Shown piece by piece: positions 40,608 through 50,011 of a stretch of DNA of 64,000 nucleotides. The position numbers and the translations under genes were made by a program. Positions within the stretch are counted from its first letter, which is position 1. Each line of letters opens with the position of its first letter. The notes beneath the pieces are model-generated. The model was given only the letters and a program-made list of their open reading frames with translations. It had not been told where the DNA came from and did not search any database. This DNA is from Mycolicibacterium sphagni (GTDB taxonomy: Bacteria > Actinomycetota > Actinomycetes > Mycobacteriales > Mycobacteriaceae). The stretch is from assembly GCF_002250655.1 (NCBI RefSeq), contig NZ_NOZR01000015.1:1-64000 (forward strand), given 5' to 3'.

Positions 40608-41612
40608 CTACCCGCGATTGTTCGGCCGTTTGTCGGTCTGGGCGGAAATCTCGCGCGCGGAGAGGACCGCGTGGCAGTCCCGGATGCGGGCGATCCACCA
40701 GTCGCGACGCTCGGCCGGGGCGGCGAGCGCAGCGAGGCGCGCCGGATCGGGCGTCACGTCGCCGACGGGCAGGCCGCCCGCGACGGGCGTGATGTCCGCA
40801 ACGTCCTCGACGAACAGCCCGCCGGTGCCCAGCCCGCACGCATGTTCCAGCGACGGCAGCGCCGCGGCGGCGGCCAGTCCTCCCGCGATGCCGACTGCGG
40901 AGTCCAGCGCGCTGGAGATCACCACCGGAATGTCGATTTCGGCGGCGATGTCCAGCAGCGCGGCGATGCCGCCCAGCGGGGCCACTTTGAGCACCGCGAT
41001 GTCGGCGGCTCGCGCGCGCACCACCGCCAGCGGGTCGGCGGCCTTGCGAATGCTCTCGTCGGCGGCCACGGCGACCGCCACCCGGCTGCGCACCTCGGCC
41101 AGTTCGGCCACCGTCGCGCAGGGCTGCTCGAGGTATTCGAGTGGGCCATCGGCACTCAGCGCAGCCGCGGCGGCCACGGCCTGCTCGACCGTCCAGCCGC
41201 CGTTGGCGTCCACCCGCACCGTCGGAATCAGCGCGCGCACGGCGTTGACCCGGGCGACGTCGTCGGCGAGTGTCTGTCCGGGCTCGGCCACTTTCACCTT
41301 GGCGGTGCGCGCTCCGGGGAATCGCGCCAGCACTTCCGGCACCTGGGCGGCGGGCACCGCCGGCACCGTGGCGTTGATGGGCACGACGTCACGAAGAACC
41401 GGAGGTCTCGTGCCGTAGGCGGATTCGATGCCCGACGCCAACCAGTGCGCGGCCTCGGGCGGCTCGTATTCGAGGAATGGCCCGAACTCACCCCAGCCCG
41501 TCGGCCCGTCGATCAGCGCCACCTCGCGAACCATGATGCCGCGGAAGCGAACCCGCATCGGCAGCGCGACGACGTGCAGTCGCTCCAGCAGACCTTCCAG
41601 CGACACCGCCAT
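40608..41612 (-). CDS. menC: o-Succinylbenzoate synthase
   Basis: 334 residues; enolase superfamily. The catalytic Lys (KVKV), metal ligands Asp/Glu/Asp (RVDANGGW, EYLEQP, AADES) and the second Lys (VLKVAPLGG) are visible. It dehydrates SHCHC to o-succinylbenzoate. It matches Rv0553. Its ATG overlaps the stop of an acyl-CoA synthetase gene, so the two are co-translated. A substrate-activating enzyme next to menC is notable because the proper menE lies 11 kb away. Confidence 0.93.
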   Translation of the reverse strand: MAVSLEGLLERLHVVALPMRVRFRGIMVREVALIDGPTGWGEFGPFLEYEPPEAAHWLASGIESAYGTRPPVLRDVVPINATVPAVPAAQVPEVLARFPGARTAKVKVAEPGQTLADDVARVNAVRALIPTVRVDANGGWTVEQAVAAAAALSADGPLEYLEQPCATVAELAEVRSRVAVAVAADESIRKAADPLAVVRARAADIAVLKVAPLGGIAALLDIAAEIDIPVVISSALDSAVGIAGGLAAAAALPSLEHACGLGTGGLFVEDVADITPVAGGLPVGDVTPDPARLAALAAPAERRDWWIARIRDCHAVLSAREISAQTDKRPNNRG

Positions 41613-43177
41613 CAGATCGCGCGGCCGCTCTTCTCCCAGTACGGGGCGCGCAGGTCGCGCTTGAGGAGCTTGCCGGTGGGGTTACGCGGCAGCGCCTCGG
41701 AGATCTCCACACTGCGCGGGCACTTGTAGTGCGCCAGCCGCTCCCGGCACCACGCCACCAGCTCAGCCTCGGAAGTCTCTCCCCCGGCAGACAATTCGAC
41801 GACGGCCTTGACGGACTCGCCCCATTTGTCGTCGGGGATGCCGAACACAGCGGCGTCGAGCACCGCGGGGTGATCGGTCAGCACCCGTTCGACCTCGACG
41901 GAGTAGATGTTCTCCCCGCCGGAGATGATCATGTCCTTGAGACGATCCTCGACGAACAAGAAACCTTCGTCGTCGAGGCGGCCGATGTCACCGGTGCGGA
42001 ACCAGCCGTCCTCCGTGATCGCCGCGGCGGTGGCTTCGGGCCTGTTGTGATAGCCCTTCATCAACTGCGGTGAGCGGAACCACAACTCACCGGGCTGGCC
42101 GTTCGGCACGTCGGCGAGCGTCTCGGGGTCGACCACCCGCACCTCCGCCTCGCGGGCCGGCTTGCCGGCACTGAGCATGCGCTCTGGGCGGGATTCGTCG
42201 CGATGCGCCTCGGGCGGGAGCTGGGTGATCGCGCCACAAACCTCGGTCAAGCCGTACACCTGGATGAAGTCGGTGTCCGGCCACGCCTTGAGCGCCGACT
42301 TCAACAGTGCCGGCGGCATCGGCGATGCACCGTAGACGAATGTCCGCAGCCCGCTGAAGAGCTTCACCGCGTCCTCACCGGATTCCAGCACCTTGCCGAG
42401 CACGGCCGGCACCAGGAAGGTGCGGTTGGCGCCCTGCAGCAGCGCGCCGGCCAGCGACGCGCCGTCGGCCTCGCGGGTCATGATCGTCGGGATGCCGGCG
42501 TGAATGCCGTATTGCACGTAGGCCGACCCGCCGACGTGGAAAAGCGGCATGGCCACCATGTTCTTGTCATCCGGTCCGAACTCGAAGGTGGCCGCGTTGA
42601 TGGTGTGCGCCAAGACATTTCGCTGGGACAGCACGACACCCTTTGGCCGCCCGGTGGTGCCGGAGGAGTACATGATCAGGCAGGTGTCGCCGGGGTCGAC
42701 CTCGGCGCGGCGGCCGAGAGGAGCGGCGCTGGCCAGCAGCGCCTCGTACCCGTCACCGTCGGCGCCGTCGGGCGTGACCTCGACGACATGCTCGACGTTG
42801 GTGAGCCGATCACGGATCTTGTCGACGACCCCGATCAGCTCGGTGCCGACGATCAGCATCTTGGCACCGGAGTCGTTGAGGACGTAGTCCATCTCGTCGC
42901 CGGCCAGCCGGAAGTTGATGACCGCCGTCGCCGCGCCGATCGACGCCGTGGCCAGCTGCAGCTCGACGCAGGCCGGATGGTTCTTGTCCAGGAACGCCAC
43001 CACGTCGCCGCGCCCGATGCCCCGCTCGGTGAGTGCGCCGGCCAGGCGTCGGATCCGGTCGTCCCACTGCGCCCAGGTCCAGCTGCGGCCGAGATAGCTG
43101 ACGGCCTCGCCGTCGGGCTTGTGCTGGGCCCAATAGCCTGGCCGGTCGTCGAGAAAACGCGGTTCCGGTGGATGCAT
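41612..43177 (-). CDS. fadD: Acyl-CoA synthetase (AMP-binding), FadD-type
   Basis: 521 residues. Adenylation motifs are A3 (LIMYSSGTTGRPKGVVLS), A5 (YGLTEVCG), A7/A8 (WFRTGDIGRLDDEGFLFVEDRLKDMI) and A10 (LPRNPTGKLLKRDLR). It has full length, with the N-terminal domain, unlike menE here. It should activate a fatty or aromatic acid as a CoA thioester. Translational coupling to menC and the 18-bp gap to the MFS gene upstream suggest an MFS-FadD-MenC operon. M. tuberculosis lacks it at this site. Substrate unknown. Confidence 0.9.
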   Translation of the reverse strand: MHPPEPRFLDDRPGYWAQHKPDGEAVSYLGRSWTWAQWDDRIRRLAGALTERGIGRGDVVAFLDKNHPACVELQLATASIGAATAVINFRLAGDEMDYVLNDSGAKMLIVGTELIGVVDKIRDRLTNVEHVVEVTPDGADGDGYEALLASAAPLGRRAEVDPGDTCLIMYSSGTTGRPKGVVLSQRNVLAHTINAATFEFGPDDKNMVAMPLFHVGGSAYVQYGIHAGIPTIMTREADGASLAGALLQGANRTFLVPAVLGKVLESGEDAVKLFSGLRTFVYGASPMPPALLKSALKAWPDTDFIQVYGLTEVCGAITQLPPEAHRDESRPERMLSAGKPAREAEVRVVDPETLADVPNGQPGELWFRSPQLMKGYHNRPEATAAAITEDGWFRTGDIGRLDDEGFLFVEDRLKDMIISGGENIYSVEVERVLTDHPAVLDAAVFGIPDDKWGESVKAVVELSAGGETSEAELVAWCRERLAHYKCPRSVEISEALPRNPTGKLLKRDLRAPYWEKSGRAI

Positions 43178-43195
43178 ACCGGCCAGGGTGCCACG

Positions 43196-44725
43196 TCAGG
43201 CCGAACCCGAGCCAGCCTTCGGTCGAAGCAGCACCCACGCGACGACGATGGCCACGGCCGGCACGACAGCCATGATCAGGCTCAGGTCGTGGATGGCGGT
43301 CAACCAGCTCTGCGCTGCCTCCGAGACCACCCAACGGGCCTTGTCCGGATCGAGCACCTGGGCACCCGCCGCCGGCCCGGGTACGCCACCGTGCGCGACG
43401 CGCAGCGCGTCGCGGGCCTGGTCCTCACTGATCCCCGACCCTTCGAGTTTGTGACGGCCGTCGCGCAGGAACAACGTCGTGCCCACCAATGCGAACAGCG
43501 CGGGGCCCAGTGAGTAACTGGCCTGTCCGACAGCGGGTTTCACGGCGGAGATGACTCCACCCAACTCGGGCGGCGCGCTGGACATCATGATGGTGGACTG
43601 CGGGGTTTGCACCACCGCGCCGCCGATCGCATTCAGCGCTACCGCGAACCCGAGGACCCAAATCGAGGTGTGGGCGTCGAGCACCACCAGCATCACCATC
43701 CCGGCCAACAGGATGGCCAGCCCGGTCACCAGTACCGCGCGTTCTCCGAAGCGGGTGACGGCCCGCCCGGCCGCGGTGGCCGCCACCGACGCCAGCAGCA
43801 CCGCCGGAATGAGCAGGAGGCCCAGCAGTTCGGGCGACTCGCCACGAATGGTGACCAGGTAGTAGGCGAACAGGATGGTCGCACCACCCTGCAGGAAGTT
43901 GAACGTCGCACCAGCGGTCACCGCCGCGTTGAACCGCCCGGATCGAAAGATCCGCATATCCAGTGCCGGTGCGGCGGTCCGCAACTCCCACCAGATGAAC
44001 GCCACCGCCAGCCCGACCCCGACCAGGATCTGCACCAGCGCGGTGACGTGGAAACCGCCCTGCAGCTGGGTGAGCCCGAGGATCACCAGGATCAGCGCGA
44101 CCGCGATCAGCGCGATCCCGACGATGTCGAGCTTTCGCTGCCAGCGCAGTGTCTCCGGCACATACCGCAGGGTCAACGCGAGGGTGGCCGCGGCGAGCAC
44201 CGGGGTGACCAGAAAGCAGGCGCGCCAACCGAAATGGGTCGCCAGCCAGCTGCCGACCGCGGGCTGGAAGACGCTGAGAGCGTGGCCAGCACCGAGATAC
44301 ATCGCGATCGCGGCAGCGCGGCGGCCCGCTGGGAACACCGCATTGATGATCGCCAACGACAGACCGAGGACGAACGCGAAGGCGATGCCGATCCCGGCCC
44401 GCGCGGCGGTGAGCACCGCGACGTTGGGGGCCACCGCGGCGAGCACACCGAACCCGATCGAGCCGTAGCTTCCGATCACGAACAGCCGCTTCATGCCGTA
44501 CAGGTCTCCGAGCGCGCCGGCGCCGAGGACCGCGGCGGCCAGCGTCAGTGTGGCCAGACAGGCCAGAAAACTGGCGGTGCTCGGGCTGAAGCCGAGGCCG
44601 TGCCGCACCGCGGCGAGATTGGTGGACAGGATCGTCGGGTCGGCGGCGGTGATGCTGTACCCGAGCCCCATCGCCAGCACGGTCATGGTTGCCGCGCGCC
44701 CGGTGACTTCCTGCTGCTGCGGCAT
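43196..44725 (-). CDS. MFS transporter, DHA2-type (14 TM)
   Basis: 509 residues with about 14 hydrophobic helices, typical of drug:H+ antiporter-2 proteins. Family motifs include LGAGALGDLYGMKRLFVIG (motif A) and GHALSVFQPAVGSWLATHFGWRACFLV (motif C region). It is likely a proton-driven efflux pump for hydrophobic compounds. It is the first gene of the operon that continues with the acyl-CoA synthetase and menC, and it is divergent from fadD8 with a KstR-like site between them. Confidence 0.9.
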   Translation of the reverse strand: MPQQQEVTGRAATMTVLAMGLGYSITAADPTILSTNLAAVRHGLGFSPSTASFLACLATLTLAAAVLGAGALGDLYGMKRLFVIGSYGSIGFGVLAAVAPNVAVLTAARAGIGIAFAFVLGLSLAIINAVFPAGRRAAAIAMYLGAGHALSVFQPAVGSWLATHFGWRACFLVTPVLAAATLALTLRYVPETLRWQRKLDIVGIALIAVALILVILGLTQLQGGFHVTALVQILVGVGLAVAFIWWELRTAAPALDMRIFRSGRFNAAVTAGATFNFLQGGATILFAYYLVTIRGESPELLGLLLIPAVLLASVAATAAGRAVTRFGERAVLVTGLAILLAGMVMLVVLDAHTSIWVLGFAVALNAIGGAVVQTPQSTIMMSSAPPELGGVISAVKPAVGQASYSLGPALFALVGTTLFLRDGRHKLEGSGISEDQARDALRVAHGGVPGPAAGAQVLDPDKARWVVSEAAQSWLTAIHDLSLIMAVVPAVAIVVAWVLLRPKAGSGSA

Positions 44726-44800
44726 TGGCCGATGCTAGCGGCGGCGGCATCGGGGGCGGGGAGAAAGCCGCGTAGAAAACGGCACCCCTTCCATCAAATC

Positions 44801-44814
44801 TGGAACACGTTCTA
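44801..44814. promoter_or_regulatory. KstR-type operator upstream of fadD8
   Basis: TGGAACACGTTCTA matches every defined position of the mycobacterial KstR palindrome TnnAACnnGTTnnA. It ends 11 bp before the fadD8 ATG and probably overlaps its promoter. KstR is the TetR repressor of cholesterol and lipid catabolism genes. The motif is short, so chance matches occur, but location at a fatty-acid-CoA ligase start supports function. Confidence 0.65.
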
Positions 44815-44825
44815 ATGTGGACGGC

Positions 44826-46427
44826 ATGAGTGACGAGCTGCTGCGCCATCCCATTCATTCCGGGCACCTCACGGTCGGCGCGCTGAAGCGCCACAAGACC
44901 AAGCCAGTGCTGCACCTGGGCGACACCACGCTGACCGGTGGCGAGCTCGCCGACCGCATCAGCCAGTACATTCAGGCGTTCGAGGCGCTCGGCGCGGGCT
45001 CCGGTGCGACGGCCGGACTGCTGTCGCTGAATCGGCCCGAGGTGCTGATGATCATCGGCGCCGGCCAGACCCAGGGCTACCGGCGCGTGGCACTACACCC
45101 TCTCGGCTCGCTGGACGATCACGCTTACGTCCTCAACGACGCCGGGGTGACGTCGCTGATCATCGACCCCAACCCGATGTTCATCGAGCGGGCGCAGGGC
45201 CTGCTGGAGAAGGTGCCCGCCCTCAAGCAGGTGCTGACGCTCGGCCCGGTTCCCGAGGCGCTGGGAGATTCGGCCGTCGACCTGATCGCCGAGGCCGCCA
45301 AGTACTCACCGAAGCCGTTGGTGGCAGCTGACCTTGCCCCCGATCACGTGGGCGGCATGGCCTACACCGGCGGCACCACCGGCAAGCCCAAGGGTGTGCT
45401 GGGCACCGCGCAGTCGATCACCACGATGACCACCGTCCAGCTCGCCGAGTGGGAGTGGCCGGACAATCCGCGGTTCCTGATGTGCACGCCGCTGTCGCAT
45501 GCCGGTGCGGCGTTCTTCGTGCCGACCGTCGTCAAGGGCGGCGAGCTGGTGGTGCTGACAAAGTTCGACCCGGCCGAGGTGCTGCGGGTGATCGAGGAGC
45601 AGAAGATCACCGCGACGATGCTGGTGCCGTCGATGATCTACGCGTTGATGGATCACCCCGACTCGCACACCCGCGACCTGTCGTCGCTGGAGACGGTGTA
45701 CTACGGGGCTTCCGCGATGAACCCGGTGCGACTGGCCGAGGCGATCCGGCGCTTCGGCCCGATCTTCGCGCAGTACTACGGACAGTCCGAGGCACCGATG
45801 GTGATCTCGTACCTGGGCAAGAAGGACCACGACGAGAAGCGGCTTACGTCCTGCGGACGGCCGACGCTGTTCGCCCGCACCGCACTGCTGGACGCCGACG
45901 GCAAGCAGGTGGCCCAGGGTGAGGTCGGCGAGATCTGTGTGTCTGGGCCGCTGCTGAGCGGCGGGTACTGGAACCTGCCGGAGGAGACGGCCAAGACCTT
46001 CAAGGACGGCTGGCTGCACACCGGCGACATGGCGCGCGAGGACGAGGACGGCTACTGGTTCATCGTCGACCGGGTCAAGGACATGATCGTCACCGGCGGC
46101 TTCAACGTTTTCCCGCGCGAGGTCGAGGACGTCGTCGCCGAGCACCCGGCGGTCGCACAGGTCTGCGTGATCGGCACGCCCGACGAGAAGTGGGGCGAGG
46201 CGGTCACCGCGGTGATCGTGCTGCGCCCCGACCACCCCGCCGACGAAGACTCGGTGGCGAAGCTGACCGCCGAGATCCAGTCGGCGGTCAAGGACCGCAA
46301 GGGTTCGGTCCAGTCCCCCAAGCAGGTGATCGTCGTCGACTCGGTGCCGGTGACCGCATTGGGCAAGCCGGACAAGAAGGCCGTGCGGGCGCAATTCTGG
46401 GAAGGGTCGTCACGAGCCATCGGCTAG
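44826..46427 (+). CDS. fadD8: Fatty-acid-CoA ligase FadD8
   Basis: 533 residues from ATG 44826 (MSDELLRHPIHSGHLTVGALKRHK), the start conserved in Rv0551c. Adenylation motifs: MAYTGGTTGKPKGVLG, YYGQSEAPMV, GWLHTGDMAREDEDGYWFIVDRVKDMIVTGG in part, and LGKPDKKAVRAQFW. It activates fatty acids for degradation or lipid synthesis. The preceding KstR-type palindrome predicts control with sterol and lipid catabolism. Divergent from the MFS-FadD-menC operon. Confidence 0.92.
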   Translation: MSDELLRHPIHSGHLTVGALKRHKTKPVLHLGDTTLTGGELADRISQYIQAFEALGAGSGATAGLLSLNRPEVLMIIGAGQTQGYRRVALHPLGSLDDHAYVLNDAGVTSLIIDPNPMFIERAQGLLEKVPALKQVLTLGPVPEALGDSAVDLIAEAAKYSPKPLVAADLAPDHVGGMAYTGGTTGKPKGVLGTAQSITTMTTVQLAEWEWPDNPRFLMCTPLSHAGAAFFVPTVVKGGELVVLTKFDPAEVLRVIEEQKITATMLVPSMIYALMDHPDSHTRDLSSLETVYYGASAMNPVRLAEAIRRFGPIFAQYYGQSEAPMVISYLGKKDHDEKRLTSCGRPTLFARTALLDADGKQVAQGEVGEICVSGPLLSGGYWNLPEETAKTFKDGWLHTGDMAREDEDGYWFIVDRVKDMIVTGGFNVFPREVEDVVAEHPAVAQVCVIGTPDEKWGEAVTAVIVLRPDHPADEDSVAKLTAEIQSAVKDRKGSVQSPKQVIVVDSVPVTALGKPDKKAVRAQFWEGSSRAIG

Positions 46428-46446
46428 TGCGGCGGCGCATACTTGG

Positions 46447-46983
46447 ATGATGCTGTCCCGGGTCATCCCGCTCGAGTACCTCAAAGAGCGCGACCTGATG
46501 TTCTGGCTGCCGCCCGGCGGCCGGGACAACGAGGTGTGGGCGGACACCTGGGTGATCCTCGCCGACCTCGAACCCGCTGACGCCGAACCGGTTCTGGCCG
46601 CTCTGCGCGACGCGGACGTCGGCGCCTACATCGCCGGCCCGAGCGGGCGAAGAGGCGCGACCAACGCGGGCGTGCAGCTCTACGTGGACCGGGAGCAGCA
46701 CAATCGGGCCACCGATGTGGTGATGCAGTTCCTGCGAGGCAAGTCCCATCCCGCGGCACCGGCGACGCGGAAGCGGGTGGCGCGACCCGTCCGCGCGGCG
46801 CGTGAACTGCCCGCTGCGGTGCGCATCCTGCTGATGGTGTCCAAGGTCGCGGCGGCCGCCGGGCTGATCGCCCTGGTCATGTTTTTGGCCTACCGCTATG
46901 GTCCGTCGCGATTTCCCGGCGTGCACGGACACCACCCGGCGCCGACCTCTGCTGCGCCGGGCATTACCGGCAGTCGCCCCTGA
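46447..46983 (+). CDS. Hypothetical protein with one C-terminal transmembrane helix
   Basis: 178 residues. Residues 1-95 form an alpha/beta domain (WADTWVILADLEPADAEPVLAALRDADVGAYIAGP, then VQLYVDREQHNRATDVVMQFL) that resembles DUF2007-like signalling domains. A basic linker and a transmembrane helix (about 120-150) follow, then a short Pro/His-rich extracytoplasmic tail. It lies 19 bp behind fadD8 and 21 bp before the HAD gene on the same strand, so an operon is probable. Function unknown. Confidence 0.75.
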   Translation: MMLSRVIPLEYLKERDLMFWLPPGGRDNEVWADTWVILADLEPADAEPVLAALRDADVGAYIAGPSGRRGATNAGVQLYVDREQHNRATDVVMQFLRGKSHPAAPATRKRVARPVRAARELPAAVRILLMVSKVAAAAGLIALVMFLAYRYGPSRFPGVHGHHPAPTSAAPGITGSRP

Positions 46984-47004
46984 GACCAATGCGACGATGG
47001 GGCA

Positions 47005-47694
47005 ATGCCCTTTCGCGCTGTGCTGTTCGATTTCTCCGGCACCCTGTTCCGCCTCGAGGAAGACGACAGCTGGTTCGCCGGGATGGAACTGATCGACGCC
47101 GACGGTCGCCGCGCGGTCGACGAACATGTGCAGGCCGAGCTGATGGAGCGCCTGACCCACCCCACCGGCGGTTCGGCGACGAGGACCGAGGAGGCCCATC
47201 GAGCCTGGGTCAACCGCGACCTCGCTCCGGCCCTGCACCGTGAGGCCTACCTTCATGCGCTGCGCGACGCCGGCCTACCCGACCACCACGCCGAAGTGCT
47301 GTACCAACAAGCAATCGACCCGGCATCCTGGGTTCCCTACCCCGACACCGTCGAGGTGCTGCGGTCGCTGGCGGCCAACGGTCTGAAAACGGCGATCGTC
47401 TCCAACATCGCCTTCGACATCCGCCCGGCGTTTTCCACCGCGGGTGCCGAGGCTGACGAGTTCGTGCTGTCCTTCGAAGTCGGTGTCGTCAAACCAGATC
47501 CGCGGATCTTCCAGATGGCGCTGCAGCGCCTCGGCGTCGCCGCCGGCGATGCAGTGATGGTCGGGGACAGCGAAGAGAACGATGGCGCGGCCCGCGCCGT
47601 CGGCTGCGATTTCATCCTGGTCGACCCGTTGCCCGTCGCCGAACGTCCGACCGGGCTGATCGACGCATTGCGCGACCGCGGTATCAGCTGCTGA
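47005..47694 (+). CDS. HAD-superfamily hydrolase with Ser at the second motif I position
   Basis: 229 residues. Motif I is FDFSGTLF: nucleophile Asp9, but Ser11 where phosphatases have the general-acid Asp. Motif II is TAIVSNIAFD, motif III VVKPDPRIF and motif IV VGDSEENDG. The Asp-to-Ser change is more like dehalogenase-type or non-phosphatase HADs, so phosphatase activity should not be assumed. Its 3' end overlaps the convergent small gene by 11 bp. Confidence 0.85.
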   Translation: MPFRAVLFDFSGTLFRLEEDDSWFAGMELIDADGRRAVDEHVQAELMERLTHPTGGSATRTEEAHRAWVNRDLAPALHREAYLHALRDAGLPDHHAEVLYQQAIDPASWVPYPDTVEVLRSLAANGLKTAIVSNIAFDIRPAFSTAGAEADEFVLSFEVGVVKPDPRIFQMALQRLGVAAGDAVMVGDSEENDGAARAVGCDFILVDPLPVAERPTGLIDALRDRGISC

Positions 47695-47941
47695 CGGCGT
47701 CCGCCAGCACAGCCAGGCCGTCGAGCAGCCGGTCGAGCTCGCTGCGTTGTCGCTCCATCTTGCGTATGCGGTAGCGGATGGACTTCACGCCGCAGGTGCT
47801 GCCCGAGCGGTGCCGGGCCGCCAACCGTTGAGCATCTTCGGCCAGCCGGGCGTCGAGCTCGGCCCGCCGCTCGGCGAGGATGCACCTGAAGTGCTGCGCC
47901 TGATCACTGTCAGCCGCTGACCTGCTCGTCAAATGTGACAC
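47684..47941 (-). CDS. Small coiled-coil hypothetical protein
   Basis: 85 residues, GTG start. The sequence is almost wholly helical and charged (HFRCILAERRAELDARLAED, MERQRSELDRLLDGLAVLADA), likely coiled coil. Two Cys could bind a ligand or pair. It lies convergent to the HAD gene and divergent from menB. No family recognised. Coding is supported by a clean frame and location, but other evidence is thin. Confidence 0.5.
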   Translation of the reverse strand: MSHLTSRSAADSDQAQHFRCILAERRAELDARLAEDAQRLAARHRSGSTCGVKSIRYRIRKMERQRSELDRLLDGLAVLADAVSS

Positions 47942-48093
47942 ATGATTCGATCGTGAACGATGTGGCGGGCGTTACAGACGAGTTGACCATCCAGCCAGGC
48001 CGGAAAAGGCGGGGCGTAAGTTTTGCACATGGCCACTGGCCGGCCGATAGGCGGCGGCCCGATTCGCCCACTAGGAGATGGAGTTCAAAAACC

Positions 48094-48996
48094 TTGAATG
48101 ACAACCCATTTGACGCTTCCCAGTGGCGATCCATCGACGGCTTCGAGGACCTGACCGACATCACCTATCACCGCCACGTCTCCGACGGAACGGTGCGGGT
48201 CGCCTTCGACCGGCCCGAGGTACGCAACGCTTTTCGCCCGCACACCGTCGACGAGCTGTACCAGGCCCTCGACCATGCCCGGATGTCGCCCGATGTCGGG
48301 GTGGTGCTGCTGACCGGCAACGGCCCCTCCCCCAAGGACGGCGGCTGGGCGTTCTGCTCCGGGGGCGATCAACGCATTCGCGGCCGCAGCGGCTATCAGT
48401 ACGCCGCCGGAGAAACGGCCGAGACCGTCGATCCGGCCCGCGCCGGGCGACTGCACATCCTCGAGGTGCAGCGGCTCATCCGGTTCATGCCCAAGGTCGT
48501 CATCTGCCTGGTCAACGGTTGGGCTGCCGGCGGCGGGCACAGCCTGCACGTGGTCTGCGACCTGACGCTGGCCAGCCGCGAGCACGCCCGGTTCAAGCAG
48601 ACCGACGCCGACGTCGGCAGCTTCGACGGCGGATACGGCAGCGCCTATCTGGCGCGCCAGGTCGGCCAGAAGTTCGCCCGCGAGATCTTCTTCCTCGGCC
48701 GCGCCTACACCGCCGAGCAGATGCATCAGATGGGTGCGGTCAACGAGGTCGTCGACCACGCCGAGTTGGAGAACGTGGCGGTGCAGTGGGCCAAGGAGAT
48801 CAACGGCAAGTCGCCTCAGGCCCAACGCATGCTGAAGTTCGCCTTCAACCTGCTCGACGACGGGCTCGTCGGCCAGCAACTTTTCGCCGGTGAAGCCACC
48901 AGGCTGGCGTACATGACCGACGAAGCGGTCGAGGGCCGCGACGCATTCTTGGAGAAGCGCGACCCCGATTGGACTCCGTTCCCCCGCTACTTCTAG
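48094..48996 (+). CDS. menB: 1,4-Dihydroxy-2-naphthoyl-CoA synthase
   Basis: 300 residues from TTG 48094 (LNDNPFDASQWRSIDGFEDLTD), with AGGAG about 14 bp upstream; a start up to 53 codons earlier is open but not conserved. The crotonase fold shows AFCSGGDQRIRGRSGYQYA, GWAAGGGHSLHVVCDLTLAS and TDADVGSFDGGYGSAYLARQVG with the catalytic Asp and Tyr residues of MenB. It cyclises o-succinylbenzoyl-CoA to DHNA-CoA. It matches Rv0548c. Confidence 0.92.
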   Translation: MNDNPFDASQWRSIDGFEDLTDITYHRHVSDGTVRVAFDRPEVRNAFRPHTVDELYQALDHARMSPDVGVVLLTGNGPSPKDGGWAFCSGGDQRIRGRSGYQYAAGETAETVDPARAGRLHILEVQRLIRFMPKVVICLVNGWAAGGGHSLHVVCDLTLASREHARFKQTDADVGSFDGGYGSAYLARQVGQKFAREIFFLGRAYTAEQMHQMGAVNEVVDHAELENVAVQWAKEINGKSPQAQRMLKFAFNLLDDGLVGQQLFAGEATRLAYMTDEAVEGRDAFLEKRDPDWTPFPRYF

Positions 48997-49147
48997 GGGG
49001 CGGATCTCCAATTCCGTAGCGCTGCATCAACGACAGCGGCATCCCGAACGGCGCCGGCTTGGCCGTCCCGCTGGCGGTCTTCATGCGGGCATGGCGGGCG
49101 GACGGCTTCGAAACCGCGCCCAAGTCGCCGACATAGACTCGGCAACC

Positions 49148-49996
49148 GTGAATCCCCTGCGCCGCAGACTGACCGATGCCATCGCCCTGACCGGCATGCG
49201 GCCGCCGCTCAGCTTGCCGACCGGCATCAACATCGACCTGCGCGGTAAGCGGGTACTGATCACCGGGGCCTCCTCGGGGATCGGCGCCGCCGGCGCTGAA
49301 TTGTTCGCCGCCCAGGGGTGTGAAGTCGTCGTAGTCGCGCGGCGCGAAGAACTGCTCGCCGAAGTCGTCGACCGCATCACCGCAGCGGGAGGCGAGGCGT
49401 CCGCGATCGCCTGCGACCTGTCCGATCTCGACGCCGTCGACGGCCTGGCTGACGAAGTCGGTGACGTCGACATCCTGGTGAACAACGCCGGCCGCTCGAT
49501 CCGGCGGCCGCTGGCCGAATCGCTGGACCGCTGGCATGACGTCGAGCGCACCATGACGCTGAATTACTTCTCGCCGCTGCGGCTCATCCGCGGGCTGGCG
49601 CCGGCGATGATCGAACGCGGCGACGGCCACATCATCAACGTCGCGACCTGGGGCGTGTTCAGCGAAGCTTCCCCGCTGTTCGGGGTCTACAACGCCTCGA
49701 AGTGCGCACTCAGCGCGGTCAGCAGGGTCATCGAAACCGAATGGTCCAGCTACGGCGTGCATTCGACGACGCTGTACTACCCGCTGGTGGCCACGCCGAT
49801 GATCGCACCGACGAAGGCCTACGACGGGCTGGCGGCGCTGACCCCCGAAGAGGCCGGGCAATGGATGATCGAGGCGGCCCGGCACCGCCCGGTGCGGATC
49901 GCGCCACGCATGTCCATCGCCGCCCGCGCGCTGGACGTCGTCGCCCCCGGGGCGATCAGCCGCGTGATGAAGCGTCAGCGGTTGCAGCCCAACTGA
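49148..49996 (+). CDS. Short-chain dehydrogenase (Rv0547c-like)
   Basis: 282 residues from GTG 49148; the frame is open to 49091. Classical SDR: ITGASSGIGAAGAELFAAQG, NNAG in ILVNNAGRSIRRPLAESL, Ser in NVATWGVFSEA and YNASK for the catalytic Tyr-Lys. NADP(H) preference is likely from ARRE after beta-2. The C-terminal ARALDVVAPGAISRVMKRQR is typical of the Rv0547c group, associated with lipid metabolism. It lies in the menB-glyoxalase run. Confidence 0.9.
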   Translation: MNPLRRRLTDAIALTGMRPPLSLPTGINIDLRGKRVLITGASSGIGAAGAELFAAQGCEVVVVARREELLAEVVDRITAAGGEASAIACDLSDLDAVDGLADEVGDVDILVNNAGRSIRRPLAESLDRWHDVERTMTLNYFSPLRLIRGLAPAMIERGDGHIINVATWGVFSEASPLFGVYNASKCALSAVSRVIETEWSSYGVHSTTLYYPLVATPMIAPTKAYDGLAALTPEEAGQWMIEAARHRPVRIAPRMSIAARALDVVAPGAISRVMKRQRLQPN

Positions 49997-50011
49997 GGTA
50001 GACACAACGCC

